NCBI GenBank assembly: GCA_963696105.1
Contig: CAVOIP010000005.1
Coordinates: 124,001 to 188,000 of the forward strand
Source of the DNA: CAVRTM01 sp963696105
GTDB taxonomy: Bacteria; Actinomycetota; Actinomycetes; Actinomycetales; Dermatophilaceae
Length of the DNA: 64,000 nucleotides
Direction of reading: 5' to 3'
Part shown: in pieces, positions 36,734 through 44,906 of the stretch
Layout of the letters: the number at the start of each line of letters is the position of its first letter
Numbering within the stretch: the stretch's first letter is position 1
The notes under the pieces: model-generated
Databases searched by the model: none
What the model was told of the DNA's origin: nothing
The model's input: only the letters and a program-made list of their open reading frames with translations
Program-made: the position numbers and the translations under genes

Positions 36734-37909
36734 TCAGAAGGCGCCGCTGCCGATGAAGTCCCGCCGGCGCGTGACCACCGACTGCAGGAGCCGCCGCTCG
36801 GTCGCGAGCGCCACCGGGTCGACCTCACCGCGGAGCATCCGCCGCCGCAACAGGGCCAGCTCGCTCGCGGCGTCCTGGAACGCCTCCATCCCCGCCAGCG
36901 CGGGCCGTCCGCCGGTCAGCCGGGCCCATCGGCGCGCGCGGCGGCGATCGGGCATCCGCGCGAGCATGTCCACCTCTGGATAGCTGAGCCAGCCGGCGGC
37001 GGCATACGGGCGCAGGTGCTTGCCGATCAGGCGACCCTCGCGCCGGCGGGCCCACACGGCCACGCCGACGAACCCGAGAAAGACCGGGATCTGCAGGAAC
37101 GCGTAGAAGACGAGGAAGCCGTTGAGGCCGGCGACCGAGGACAGGTTCCACGTGGAGTGCAGCACCATGGCGAGGAGCAGCCCGCACAGCGGCGCCACCA
37201 CCCGCAGCAGCCGCGAGCGCGTGGTGGCGGCGATGCCGAGCCCGATCCCGGTGCAGATGGTGAACAGCGGATGGGCGAACGGGCCGATGACGCCACGCAC
37301 GAAGAAGACCGTGGCGAGCCCCGCGCTACCGCCCTCGCTGAACGCGCGACCGAGATAGAGGATGTTCTCCGCGAACGCGAAGCCCGCGGCGCAGATGCCC
37401 GCATAGACCATGCCGTCGACGATCCCGTCGAACTCCCGCCGCCGGAACAGCAGGATCAGCAGCACCGCCACGCCCTTGAGCGACTCCTCCACGATCGGCG
37501 CGATCCCCACCGAGGCCACCGTCACCGGGTCCTGGTCCACCTGTTGCAGCAGCACGATCGAGGACGTGTTGAGCACCAGCGCTCCCGCACTGGCCACGAA
37601 CGCGCCCCAGCCGAACGCGAACAGCAACAGCGGCACCGGCTCGGCCTCGAACCGGTCGAGCCAGAGGAACGCCGGTACGACGATCCCGAGCGGCAGCGCC
37701 GCCAGGACCAGACCGAGCAGCGAGGCCTGGACACCGGCGTCGGCGCCGATGGCTCCGGCCAGGACGAGGCCGCACAGGGCGAAGCCGACCAGGACCACCG
37801 CCAGCTCCACCCAGCGTCGGATCATCGGCCGCCTGGTGGCGTTGAGCGGCCCCGGTGGGAGGGGCTCCTGCGGGGCGACCTGCGGCGGCCGTGCCTCTCG
37901 CCACGTCAT
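36734..37909 (-). CDS. PrsW-family intramembrane metalloprotease
   Basis: A 391-aa polytopic membrane protein. The glutamic/zinc protease motifs are all visible: APIVEESLKG (E141, E142), FAFAENILY (E181, N182), FAHPLFT (H213) and VLHSTWN (H251). About eight membrane segments from 36 to 285, then a soluble Arg-rich tail of about 110 residues. In Bacillus PrsW cleaves the anti-sigma factor RsiW; no sigma/anti-sigma pair is present here, so the substrate is unknown. ATG 37909. Confidence 0.93.
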   Translation of the reverse strand: MTWREARPPQVAPQEPLPPGPLNATRRPMIRRWVELAVVLVGFALCGLVLAGAIGADAGVQASLLGLVLAALPLGIVVPAFLWLDRFEAEPVPLLLFAFGWGAFVASAGALVLNTSSIVLLQQVDQDPVTVASVGIAPIVEESLKGVAVLLILLFRRREFDGIVDGMVYAGICAAGFAFAENILYLGRAFSEGGSAGLATVFFVRGVIGPFAHPLFTICTGIGLGIAATTRSRLLRVVAPLCGLLLAMVLHSTWNLSSVAGLNGFLVFYAFLQIPVFLGFVGVAVWARRREGRLIGKHLRPYAAAGWLSYPEVDMLARMPDRRRARRWARLTGGRPALAGMEAFQDAASELALLRRRMLRGEVDPVALATERRLLQSVVTRRRDFIGSGAF

Positions 37910-37949
37910 GCCCCGCAGGGTAGTCGCAGCCCCCCTCTACAGTGTCCCC

Positions 37950-38585
37950 GTGGCCCAGAACGGAAACGAACGCGCACTGACTGACCGGATCGTGTGGATC
38001 GACTGCGAGATGACCGGGCTCAGCCTGGCCACTGACGCGCTGGTCGAGGTGGCGGCGCTCGTGACGGACTACGAGCTGAACCAGCTCGGCGACGGCGTCG
38101 ACCTCGTCGTCGCTCCCCCCGCCGAGGCATTGGCGCAGATGGACGACTTCGTCCGCGACATGCACACCTCCAGCGGCCTGCTCGAGGAGCTGGCGACCGG
38201 CATCACGCTGGCCGAGGCGGAGGAGCAGGTACTCGCCTACGTCCGCGAGTGGGTCCCCGAGCCGGCCAAGGCTCCGCTGGGGGGCAACACGGTCGCGACC
38301 GACCGCGGCTTCCTCGCCCGTGACATGCCGGAGCTCGAGTCCCACCTGCACTACCGCATCATCGACGTCTCCTCGATCAAGGAGCTGTCCCGCAGGTGGT
38401 ATCCGCGGGCCTACTTCAACGCCCCGAAGAAGAGCGGCGGACACCGCGCGCTCGCCGACATCCGCGAGAGCATCGCCGAGCTGCGCTACTACCGCGAGGC
38501 CGTGTTCGTGCCGCAGCCCGGCCCGGACTCCGACGCCGCCAAGGCGATCGCCGCCCGTCACCAGGTCGACCCCGACGCCTCCTGA
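37950..38585 (+). CDS. orn: Oligoribonuclease
   Basis: DEDDh 3'-5' exonuclease that degrades 2-5-mer RNAs and pGpG. The 211-aa protein has Exo I WIDCEMTGL (D/E pair), Exo II GNTVATDRGFL, and Exo III with HRALADIRESIAELRYY (catalytic His and Asp). Also the signature YRIIDVSSIKELSRRWYP. Start GTG 37950. Followed by the tRNA-His gene; a hairpin (GGCAC..GTGCC) lies just after the stop. Confidence 0.97.
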   Translation: MAQNGNERALTDRIVWIDCEMTGLSLATDALVEVAALVTDYELNQLGDGVDLVVAPPAEALAQMDDFVRDMHTSSGLLEELATGITLAEAEEQVLAYVREWVPEPAKAPLGGNTVATDRGFLARDMPELESHLHYRIIDVSSIKELSRRWYPRAYFNAPKKSGGHRALADIRESIAELRYYREAVFVPQPGPDSDAAKAIAARHQVDPDAS

Positions 38586-38659
38586 CCCCGGCACGCCGTA
38601 CGGCGCCGGTGCCGCCGCCCCGGCTTCGGGGGGTGGTCAGAACCGCTCCCGGGATTGGG

Positions 38660-38665
38660 TACGAT
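38660..38665 (+). promoter_or_regulatory. Likely -10 element of the tRNA-His promoter
   Basis: TACGAT about 50 bp upstream of tRNA-His matches the actinobacterial TAnnnT -10 form; no clear -35 is visible at 16-18 bp. Confidence 0.4.
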
Positions 38666-38682
38666 AGGCGCCGCTGAACAGG

Positions 38683-38702
38683 CGGCCGGTTCCGACCGGC
38701 CG
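38683..38702 (+). other. Perfect hairpin in the tRNA-His leader
   Basis: CGGCCGGT-TCCG-ACCGGCCG, an 8-bp stem with a tetraloop, is followed by TTCTTC. It could be a terminator for orn read-through or a leader hairpin processed from the pre-tRNA; its position downstream of the TACGAT box favours the latter only weakly. Confidence 0.5.
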
Positions 38703-38715
38703 TTCTTCAAGGCGT

Positions 38716-38792
38716 GGTGGGTGTAGCTCAGCTGGTAGAGCGCCGCGTTGTGGTCGCGGATGTCGCGGGTTCAAGTCCCGTCACTCACCCCA
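38716..38792 (+). tRNA. tRNA-His (anticodon GTG)
   Basis: Acceptor GTGGGTG pairs with CACTCAC, anticodon stem CCGCG/CGCGG around TTGTGGT (GTG). A G at -1 (38716) faces discriminator C, the His identity pair, and CCA is encoded (38790-38792). Confidence 0.95.
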
Positions 38793-38799
38793 CGGCAAC

Positions 38800-38842
38800 G
38801 AGCCCCTGACCTGCGGAAACGCAGGTCAGGGGCTCTTTCGTT
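38800..38842 (+). terminator. Strong terminator after tRNA-His
   Basis: GAGCCCCTGACCTGC (38800-38814) pairs perfectly with 38821-38835, 6-nt loop, followed by TTTCGTT. Confidence 0.92.
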
Positions 38843-38862
38843 GCCGGCTCGCCCCCCAGTTG

Positions 38863-39430
38863 ACATCATGCCCGTTGGCAAGGGAGTCGTCCTGATGGGG
38901 ATGAGCGAGCGGACATCACGCCAGGCCATCACCCACGTCGCAGCGGCGCTCTTCGCGGGGCAGGCGGCAGGGCACGTCATCGTGGCCGGGATGCCGAAGC
39001 TGCGGACCGCCATGCACTGGACACCGTGTTCACCTTCGCGGACCGCGACGTCGTCACCCTCTACCCGGTCATCATGGACAGCGTCCGCCCGTTCTCGCTC
39101 CACCCGAGCGACACGAGCGCCCGTGTCGAGATCGTCGACGAGGGCTCGCACCACTTCACGCAGGTGGTGGCCAAGGCACTCGGCCTGCCCGAGCTGCGGA
39201 TCATCGACACCGGCGGCGACGTCTACGTCTCGGAACGTCAGCAGTGGGACAGCGGCAACAACGCCGTCGCGGTCGGACCCGGCGTCGTGTTCACCTACGA
39301 CCGCAACACCCACACCAACACCCTGCTCCGCAAAGCCGGAATCGAGGTCATCACGATCGTCGGCACCGAGCTCGGACGCGGTCGCGGCGGAGGCCACTGC
39401 ATGACCTGCCCCATCATCCGCGACCCCTGA
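38863..39430 (+). pseudogene. arcA: Arginine deiminase remnant: 5' half missing, one frameshift
   Basis: Full-length ADI (about 410 aa) hydrolyses arginine to citrulline and ammonia. Only the C-terminal half remains. Homology starts at VDIMPVGKGVVLMGMSERTS, directly after the tRNA-His terminator, and runs through VIVAGMPKLRTAMH. Around 39017 a C is missing (cac-tgg where cac-ctg-gac is expected); the frame then continues as DTVFTFADRDVVTLYP, the catalytic His being in AMH(L)DT. The end is HCMTCPIIRDP, which carries the nucleophilic Cys. The missing N half held the Asp/Glu arginine-binding residues, so activity is impossible. No start or ribosome site is convincing. Confidence 0.88.
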
Positions 39431-39906
39431 ATGCGGCGGCCCTAACGAGCGCGCCCGTCCTGGCGCCGCCGACGCCGAACCTGGTGGGCCGTCTGCGACA
39501 GGTACACGTGCGGGACTGGTACGACGGGTTGCCGGCGCCCTGGACGCCGACCTGGGCCACGGCGGGGCGCGAGGCTCTGGACAGGAAGCAGCGGCGGATC
39601 GCGCTGGCACCGACGCTGCTCGCCGACCAGCCCGCGCTCGTTGCCGTAGGGGCGCCAAGCAGGGCCGCCGCGAGCGGGAAGGGACCTTCGGCACTGTGGG
39701 TGGGTCTGGGGCGAGGCAAGGCTCAGACCCACCCGGGCAGAACTCCGGAACCCCTTCCCCAGTGGGGAGGCCGCGCCGGTCCGGGCGGTAAGGAGCTCAC
39801 TCGGCGCTGGCGAGGACCCGGTCACGCGGTCAACTGCCGGTGCTCGATGGTCCTACGCGAGAGTGTGCTGCAGGCCCCTGCAGCGCGGAGAAGGAATGAG
39901 GCGGCC
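39431..39906 (+). other. Non-coding or degenerate stretch after arcA remnant
   Basis: No convincing gene. One plus-strand frame stays open through the SHOCT gene and includes LRQVHVRDWYDGLPAPW and GHAVNCRCSMVL; the latter vaguely resembles C-terminal tails of phage minor head proteins, but too weakly for a call. Confidence 0.4.
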
Positions 39907-40251
39907 ATGCCACGACGTAGGGGAAGAGCGGGACTACTGGGCAAAGTGGGAAAGACAGCCGCCGTCGCAGGCACCGCCACGGCAGTGAGCGGAGGATTGC
40001 GACGCCGCGCCGCACAGCGGCAGGCGGCGCAAGCGCCACCGCAGGAGACCACATCCGAGGCTGCAGCCGCCCCGCAGGAGGCGCCGCAAGACTCGACGGG
40101 CACTGGACCGGGACCGGGGCCGGCCGTGGGCCCCGCGGTGTCCACCGACGACAAGATCGCGCAGATCCGCCAGCTGGGTGAGCTGAAGGACCAGGGGCTG
40201 TTGACGGAGGAGGAGTTCGCGGACGAGAAGAGGAAGATCCTCGGGAGCTAG
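39907..40251 (+). CDS. SHOCT-domain small protein
   Basis: A 114-aa protein: basic head MPRRRGRAGLLGKVGKTAA with a short hydrophobic stretch, a Pro/Ala/Gln-rich linker, and a C-terminal SHOCT (short C-terminal) domain DKIAQIRQLGELKDQGLL followed by TEEEFADEKRKILG. SHOCT modules are thought to mediate oligomerisation or protein contacts. ATG 39907 is preceded by GGAGAAGGAATGAGG. Function unknown. Confidence 0.85.
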   Translation: MPRRRGRAGLLGKVGKTAAVAGTATAVSGGLRRRAAQRQAAQAPPQETTSEAAAAPQEAPQDSTGTGPGPGPAVGPAVSTDDKIAQIRQLGELKDQGLLTEEEFADEKRKILGS

Positions 40252-40722
40252 CCCAGGATCGGCGTACCAGCCGCAGGCGCCGATGAAGGCGGTCCGCAAG
40301 GACCTCAAGACCATCACCAGTAATGCCAACGGCGACGGCGGGAGCCACCACGGCCTGCGGGCCTTCTTACCAACGGCGTAGCGGGTTTGGGGGCAACCCT
40401 TCTCAGGATCTGCACGCCCCAACGCTGGCCCGTCGATGCCGGATGGAGTTCTACGACGTCGGAGCCGTCGTGTGGATTCTGCGCAAGTGCGTGTGGTTGG
40501 GTTCCCGACTTCTCCGTTGCGGAGTACGAGGACCCGCCGCGCGATGTCGACGCACAGATGCGCGGCGGACACCCGTTCGTCGCGCACTCAACCCGGCGCC
40601 TCATCGAGGCCCGGGTCCCCACTGACGAGGACGCGCGCCCTTGCCGCTCTCCACGCGAAAGTCCGGGATGTAGCCGCACGCTTCGCCATGCCCGCGAGAG
40701 GGGCGAATGAGAGCATCAAGAC
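40252..40722. other. Intergenic, no supported gene
   Basis: Several short frames are open on both strands but none shows a ribosome site, family motif or consistent third-position bias. Base composition is more even than in neighbouring genes. Seen as part of the decayed island after tRNA-His. Confidence 0.5.
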
Positions 40723-41118
40723 GTGAGCACGTCTGGGCCCGTGACCGGCAGCGCGCTGGCCATCACCGCGGCGACCGCCTTGGCGTTGGCGTTGGCGTTG
40801 CCAGGTTGCTCGTCCTCGGCCGTACAACAGTCGACAGCGGATCGGCCCATGACGAAGGCAGTGACCAGCGATCTTGGTGGCACGACGTTGGTCACGGAGA
40901 CTTCCGGTGGCGGATGCCAAAGTGCATTTCTGACGGCGAAGGAGAGCCAGGGATCTGTGAGCCTCACCCTGCATGTGAGGACACGAACCGTCGGTGGGGT
41001 CTGTGACGCATCGGAGCATCGCATGCGGGCCGAGGTCCGCCTTGAGCATCCATTGGACGGACGCGCGCTCCTTGACGGAGTCACCGGTTCCAGGTTGACC
41101 GTGTCGGCCAAGGGGTGA
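40723..41118 (+). CDS. Putative lipoprotein (131 aa)
   Basis: Signal peptide with a long Ala/Leu hydrophobic core and lipobox ALPGC, Cys29 being the lipidation site; then a Ser-rich spacer. The mature part is beta-rich with two further Cys (GGGCQSAF, GGVCDAS) that could form a disulfide. No family recognised. Start GTG 40723. GC lower than flanking metabolic genes, which fits a foreign or fast-evolving gene. Confidence 0.75.
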   Translation: MSTSGPVTGSALAITAATALALALALPGCSSSAVQQSTADRPMTKAVTSDLGGTTLVTETSGGGCQSAFLTAKESQGSVSLTLHVRTRTVGGVCDASEHRMRAEVRLEHPLDGRALLDGVTGSRLTVSAKG

Positions 41119-41517
41119 GCTGTGCCCCCTGCGCCCTACCTCGTCCGACCGTGCCGCTGATGGCGCAGGACGGGTACGACGTCGTTGACATTCGCGGATG
41201 CTCGTGAGGGACAGGTCGGCCGGCCTCCGGCTCCGCACCGAGGGGCTGTCAGGAGTTGCCGCCCTCTTGGCGGTGGCGGTTCTGGACGCCCGCCCCTTCC
41301 CCGCGGCCGCTGGTAGGACGCCCCGGTCGGGGCAAACCTGACACAGCGCGGCACGGGGGTCGCCGTGCGCCGCATGGCCCTTCGCCGAGCTGGGGGGCAT
41401 TTTTGGGGGGCGGCCCCATGTCCCTGTGGGCCGTGTCCTTTCTCCGGGCGCGGCCCACAGGTGTTCCGCGGCGTTGCCGCCGACAGGACCGCACGTCGAA
41501 CACCGGCCACCTGCGAG
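41119..41517. other. Intergenic between lipoprotein and esterase remnant
   Basis: No gene supported. Contains G-runs (41393-41420) and the hairpin at 41424-41460. Likely eroded sequence. Confidence 0.5.
41424..41460 (-). terminator. Hairpin downstream of the esterase remnant
   Basis: CTGTGGGCC (41424-41432) pairs with GGCCCACAG (41452-41460). Lies about 60 bp past the esterase stop on the minus strand. Confidence 0.5.
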
Positions 41518-42543
41518 CTAGCGAACGCCCTCCCACAACGCGCGTTCCCAGGACCGCGGGTCGTCCACCACCGCCGAGGGGACGTCGAACCGCATGGTCG
41601 CCCTGCGGCCCAGGTCGTACCTCGGCCAGCCGGGGTCCCCGGTGGTGGCGAACGACACCCACGCTGCGTGCATGGTGTCCGCGAGCTGCTGCGGCGGGTC
41701 CGCGGCCAGCAGCGGCCCGAGCAGGGGAAGGTCCTGGTCCAGGGCGTCGAAGACGAAAGGGATCTCCAGGGCATGGACGGCGCCGAGCCGTCCGCCGAAC
41801 GCCGTCGACTGCCAAGCGAACTCATATACATGTAGGTGTCGGACCTCGCCGTGGCGTGGGCGTCGGCGAGGCGGATGCCAGGTACACGGACCCACCAGTC
41901 GGTCTGCACCGCCGCAAGCAGATCGCCCGGGCCCGCACCGGGACAGGCAGCGCGGTACGCCGCCAGCGCCGTCTGCACCGGCAGTCCGTAGGCGGCCAGC
42001 GCCTGGTAGCCACCCTCCTCGACGGGCCCGGTCAGGGTCTCCTCGGTGACCTGGTCGATGGCGCCCGAGGCGACGAGGAACAGCCGCCAGTCGTCGACGT
42101 TGGTGCCGACGATGAGCTCCACGTCCCCGCCCGCGCCGCCGGCGATCCGGTCGATCGGCGGACCGGGGATGACGTCGCCGTCGACGACCGGTTGCCACGG
42201 CATCGTGCGTGGCCACCACCTCCTCGCTCCAGCGCTCCGGGTCCGGATCGGCCATCAGGTCTGCCTTCAGCTCCGCCTGCGCGGTGAGCAGCTGGTCGAC
42301 GGGCACCGCGGCCATCGCCTCCCGGGTCGGGGGAACCCGCAGCCGCGCGGCGAGGTCGCGCCCGATCCGCCGCGCGGTCGCCACCGGAACCACGTGGTGT
42401 GCTGCGCCGCTCTGCGCGATCGCCCGCCGGAACAGGCCCTCGGCCCGCGGCATGGACGGCACACCGAGGAACGCGCACACACCATCCGTGACACGGCCGT
42501 GGAGTGCGCCGGCCGCGGTCCTGACCACTGGGTCCATGCCCAC
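41518..42543 (-). pseudogene. Type B carboxylesterase remnant: internal deletion and two frameshifts
   Basis: The start MDPVVRTAAGALHGRVTDGV and CAFLGVP match the N-terminus of type B carboxylesterases. The sequence then jumps directly to SMPRAEGLFRRAIAQSGAAH, which normally lies just after the nucleophile elbow. About 170 residues with the oxyanion hole and catalytic Ser (GESAG) are absent. Frame breaks follow near 42208 (before MPWQPVVDGDVIPGPP) and near 41828, where an extra AT in a TATAT run splits DTYMY from EFAWQSTAFGG. The end HALEIPFVFDALDQ and SFATTGDPGWPRY is intact. Inactive by loss of the nucleophile. Confidence 0.85.
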
Positions 42544-42595
42544 GACGGTGTCGCCACGCGGCCGCCGCCCGGCAGAGGCAAAGGGCCTCCGGCTC

Positions 42596-43948
42596 CTACC
42601 AGGCGCCCAGAGGGCGGGACGGAGATGCGGTGCTGGCCCGTTGCGGGTCCGCGCCGGCGACCGTGGTGCGGCCGGACCCGTGGCCGCCGTACCAGTCCAG
42701 GACCAGCATGGTGGCGTCGTCGGACAGGGTCGGGCCGCTGATCTGGAGGACCTTGTCGGTCAGGCGCCGGGTGGCCTCGCGCGGATGCAGGTCGCGGCTG
42801 CGGATGATCTCGTTGACCAGGTCCAGCGTGGCGGCGTTCCGCTCCAGCATGCCGTCGGTGACCAGCACCAGCCGGTCGCCGGGCTCGAGAACCAGGTCGG
42901 TGCTCCGGTAGGTGGTGTCGGGGAAGATGCCCAGCGGGAGGTCGACCGGGATGGCGATCGGCGTGACCGTCCCGGCCCGGCACAGGTAGAGGGGCACGTG
43001 CCCGGCGTTGACCAGCGCCAGGGTGCCGGTGCGCAGGTCCAGGCGCCCCAGCAACCCGGTTGCGAACCCTTCGGTGCCGGTGCTGGTGGCCCGTTCGTGC
43101 AGCGCGAGGTTCGCAGCAGTCGCCTGCTCGAGCAAGGACGCGCCGGCGCGGCGGGTGTTGCGCAGGCTCCCGACGCACAACGTCGCGGTCAGGGCGCTGG
43201 CCACGCCGTGGCCCATCGCGTCGGTCACCGACAGGTGCAGGACGTCGCGGGCCAGGCTGTAGTCGAACGTGTCCCCGCCGACGGAGGCCGCCGGCTCCAG
43301 CCACGCCGAGAGAACGAAGGCACCGGCCTCGCAGGTGAACGCGGCCGGTAGCAGCCGGCGCTGGATCTCCGCAGGCAGCGTGAACAAGGTGCTGCGCTGT
43401 CCCCATTCGAACAGGTCGGTGTGCCGCCGGTTGGCAATCACCACGAAGGCCAGCACGTGACCGATCCGGGCGATCTGGGACAGCACCGGCTCGTCGGGCT
43501 CCTCCGGCAGGCTCAGCTGCAACAGGCCCAGCACCTCTCCGCGCTCGGTCACCGGCGCCAGGATGGTCCACGTGCCCCGCTCCCCGTCTCGAGCACCCGA
43601 GAACGCCGGCAGCACCACCTGGACCGTCTGGGTGCGCAGCGCCTCCTCGGCGGCCCCGCTGCCGAACGGCAGCTCCACCGCGCGTTCTTCATCGTCGGAG
43701 CGACGGACGCCGCCGTCGAAGAAGGCGCCGCCGTCCAAGCGCTCGCGCGCACCCTCGCCCGGCTGCACATGCGACAGGCGGACAAGACCGCGCCCGGACA
43801 CGTCCGTGATCAGGAAGAAGGCCGCCTCGGCACGGAGGGCCCGCGCCAGCGCATCCGTGACCGCCTCGACCGCCTGCAGCGGCGAGGCGTTCTCAGCAGC
43901 GTCGAGAACCTGGCTCAGCGGGCCCTCGGACGCCTCAACCACCTCCAT
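42596..43948 (-). CDS. PP2C-type serine phosphatase (RsbU/SpoIIE family) with GAF-like sensor
   Basis: A 450-aa cytosolic phosphatase probably acting on an anti-sigma antagonist in partner switching. N-terminal GAF-like domain (about 20-180), coiled linker LFEWGQRSTLFTLPAEIQRRLLP, then the PP2C domain with metal-binding Asp residues in GGDTFDYS, DAMGHGVAS, TDGMLE and SDDATMLVLD. No cognate antagonist or sigma factor is adjacent. ATG 43948. Ends in a Ser/Pro-rich tail. Confidence 0.93.
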   Translation of the reverse strand: MEVVEASEGPLSQVLDAAENASPLQAVEAVTDALARALRAEAAFFLITDVSGRGLVRLSHVQPGEGARERLDGGAFFDGGVRRSDDEERAVELPFGSGAAEEALRTQTVQVVLPAFSGARDGERGTWTILAPVTERGEVLGLLQLSLPEEPDEPVLSQIARIGHVLAFVVIANRRHTDLFEWGQRSTLFTLPAEIQRRLLPAAFTCEAGAFVLSAWLEPAASVGGDTFDYSLARDVLHLSVTDAMGHGVASALTATLCVGSLRNTRRAGASLLEQATAANLALHERATSTGTEGFATGLLGRLDLRTGTLALVNAGHVPLYLCRAGTVTPIAIPVDLPLGIFPDTTYRSTDLVLEPGDRLVLVTDGMLERNAATLDLVNEIIRSRDLHPREATRRLTDKVLQISGPTLSDDATMLVLDWYGGHGSGRTTVAGADPQRASTASPSRPLGAW

Positions 43949-44110
43949 GCCACTCGAGCCTAGGCCCTATTCACCCCCAACCGGTATGCCAAACGGTCTA
44001 CGGCGCGGTGGGTCCCGAGCGCCCCTTCGAGGCTGCGTCCTTCCGCGCGGCCGTGTTCCCCCGGGTCGCTCCGCCCGCGCGCGTAGCGAGCACGGCCCCG
44101 CGGCCGCTGG

Positions 44111-44404
44111 CTAGGCGTCGGGCGGGCTCACGAGGAGGAACCGTGCGTTCGAGGCCTCCTGCCTGACCGCGCGTGCCGCGGTGTACTCCGGCGAGTCGTA
44201 CCAGCGCCGGGCGGCCTCGGCATCGGGGAACTCCAGAACGACGAAGCGCCCGGTTGGCCACTCTCCCTCGAGGACCTCCACGGTGCCACCGCGCACCGCG
44301 TAGCGCCCTCCGTACTGCTCCACCGCGTCGCCTGCCAGGACCTTGTAGTCCTCGTAGCGCTCGGGGTCATGGACATCGATGTCGGCCAGCACGTAGACGG
44401 TCAT
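44111..44404 (-). CDS. DUF1330 family protein
   Basis: A 97-aa ferredoxin-like dimeric alpha/beta-barrel protein: MTVYVLADIDVHDPERYEDYK start, GGRYAVRGG, VVLEFPDAEAARRWYDSPEY. Molecular function unknown in the family. ATG 44404-44402 chosen by alignment to the domain start. Isolated gene. Confidence 0.9.
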   Translation of the reverse strand: MTVYVLADIDVHDPERYEDYKVLAGDAVEQYGGRYAVRGGTVEVLEGEWPTGRFVVLEFPDAEAARRWYDSPEYTAARAVRQEASNARFLLVSPPDA

Positions 44405-44598
44405 GGCACGAGCATGACTGACGCCGAGTCGCCACCACGTGCCGGCGTCCACCTCGAGGCTGTCAGCCGACCAGTCGCACCTGCCGCGCGGCGGCCGTGC
44501 ACCGCCTGTGCGAACTGCACCTCCAGCCTCAGCGGCTGGGCACGCTCAGGTCGGCAGCACCGCCTTATACGGGCGAACGGCACCGGCACCCCTCGGGA

Positions 44599-44847
44599 CT
44601 ACCGGCGACGCACCCGGCGAGCGGCTCCCCTGGCTGTGGAGGCGATCCGGGCCGAAGCCGCACGCGCCCACGGATACTCGGTGCCCAGCACGGCGAGGCC
44701 GGCGACGATCGGAGGGATGGTCCACGGACCGGGCAGCACGACCGCCACGGCGCCGACGCCGATCAGGCCCACGCCGACCGTGGTGACGACCGGCTTGCGC
44801 ACGGTGGCAGGAAGGTCGGCCCAACGGGCGGCGAGCTGGGAGCGCAT
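44599..44847 (-). CDS. PGPGW-family small membrane protein
   Basis: An 82-aa protein with two hydrophobic segments, VVTTVGVGLIGVGAVAVVL and PPIVAGLAVLGTEYPWA, joined by the family turn LPGPWTIPP (a PGPW variant of PGPGW), and a basic C-terminus. ATG 44847-44845. Function unknown. It follows the esterase gene by 59 bp on the same strand. Confidence 0.82.
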   Translation of the reverse strand: MRSQLAARWADLPATVRKPVVTTVGVGLIGVGAVAVVLPGPWTIPPIVAGLAVLGTEYPWARAASARIASTARGAARRVRRR

Positions 44848-44906
44848 GGCCACATTCTCCCTGATCGCACCACCGCCACGCGAGGCTCGGGCAGTTGCCG
44901 GGACGG

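Noticed and set aside
39780..39870. Phage minor head protein remnant (GHAVNCRCSMVL)
   Set aside because: Only a dozen residues resemble the Cys-rich tail of such proteins; no other phage gene is nearby.
38716..42600. A second copy of the tRNA-His 3' end (attR)
   Set aside because: Searched by eye for the T-arm/acceptor sequence downstream; none found in the window.
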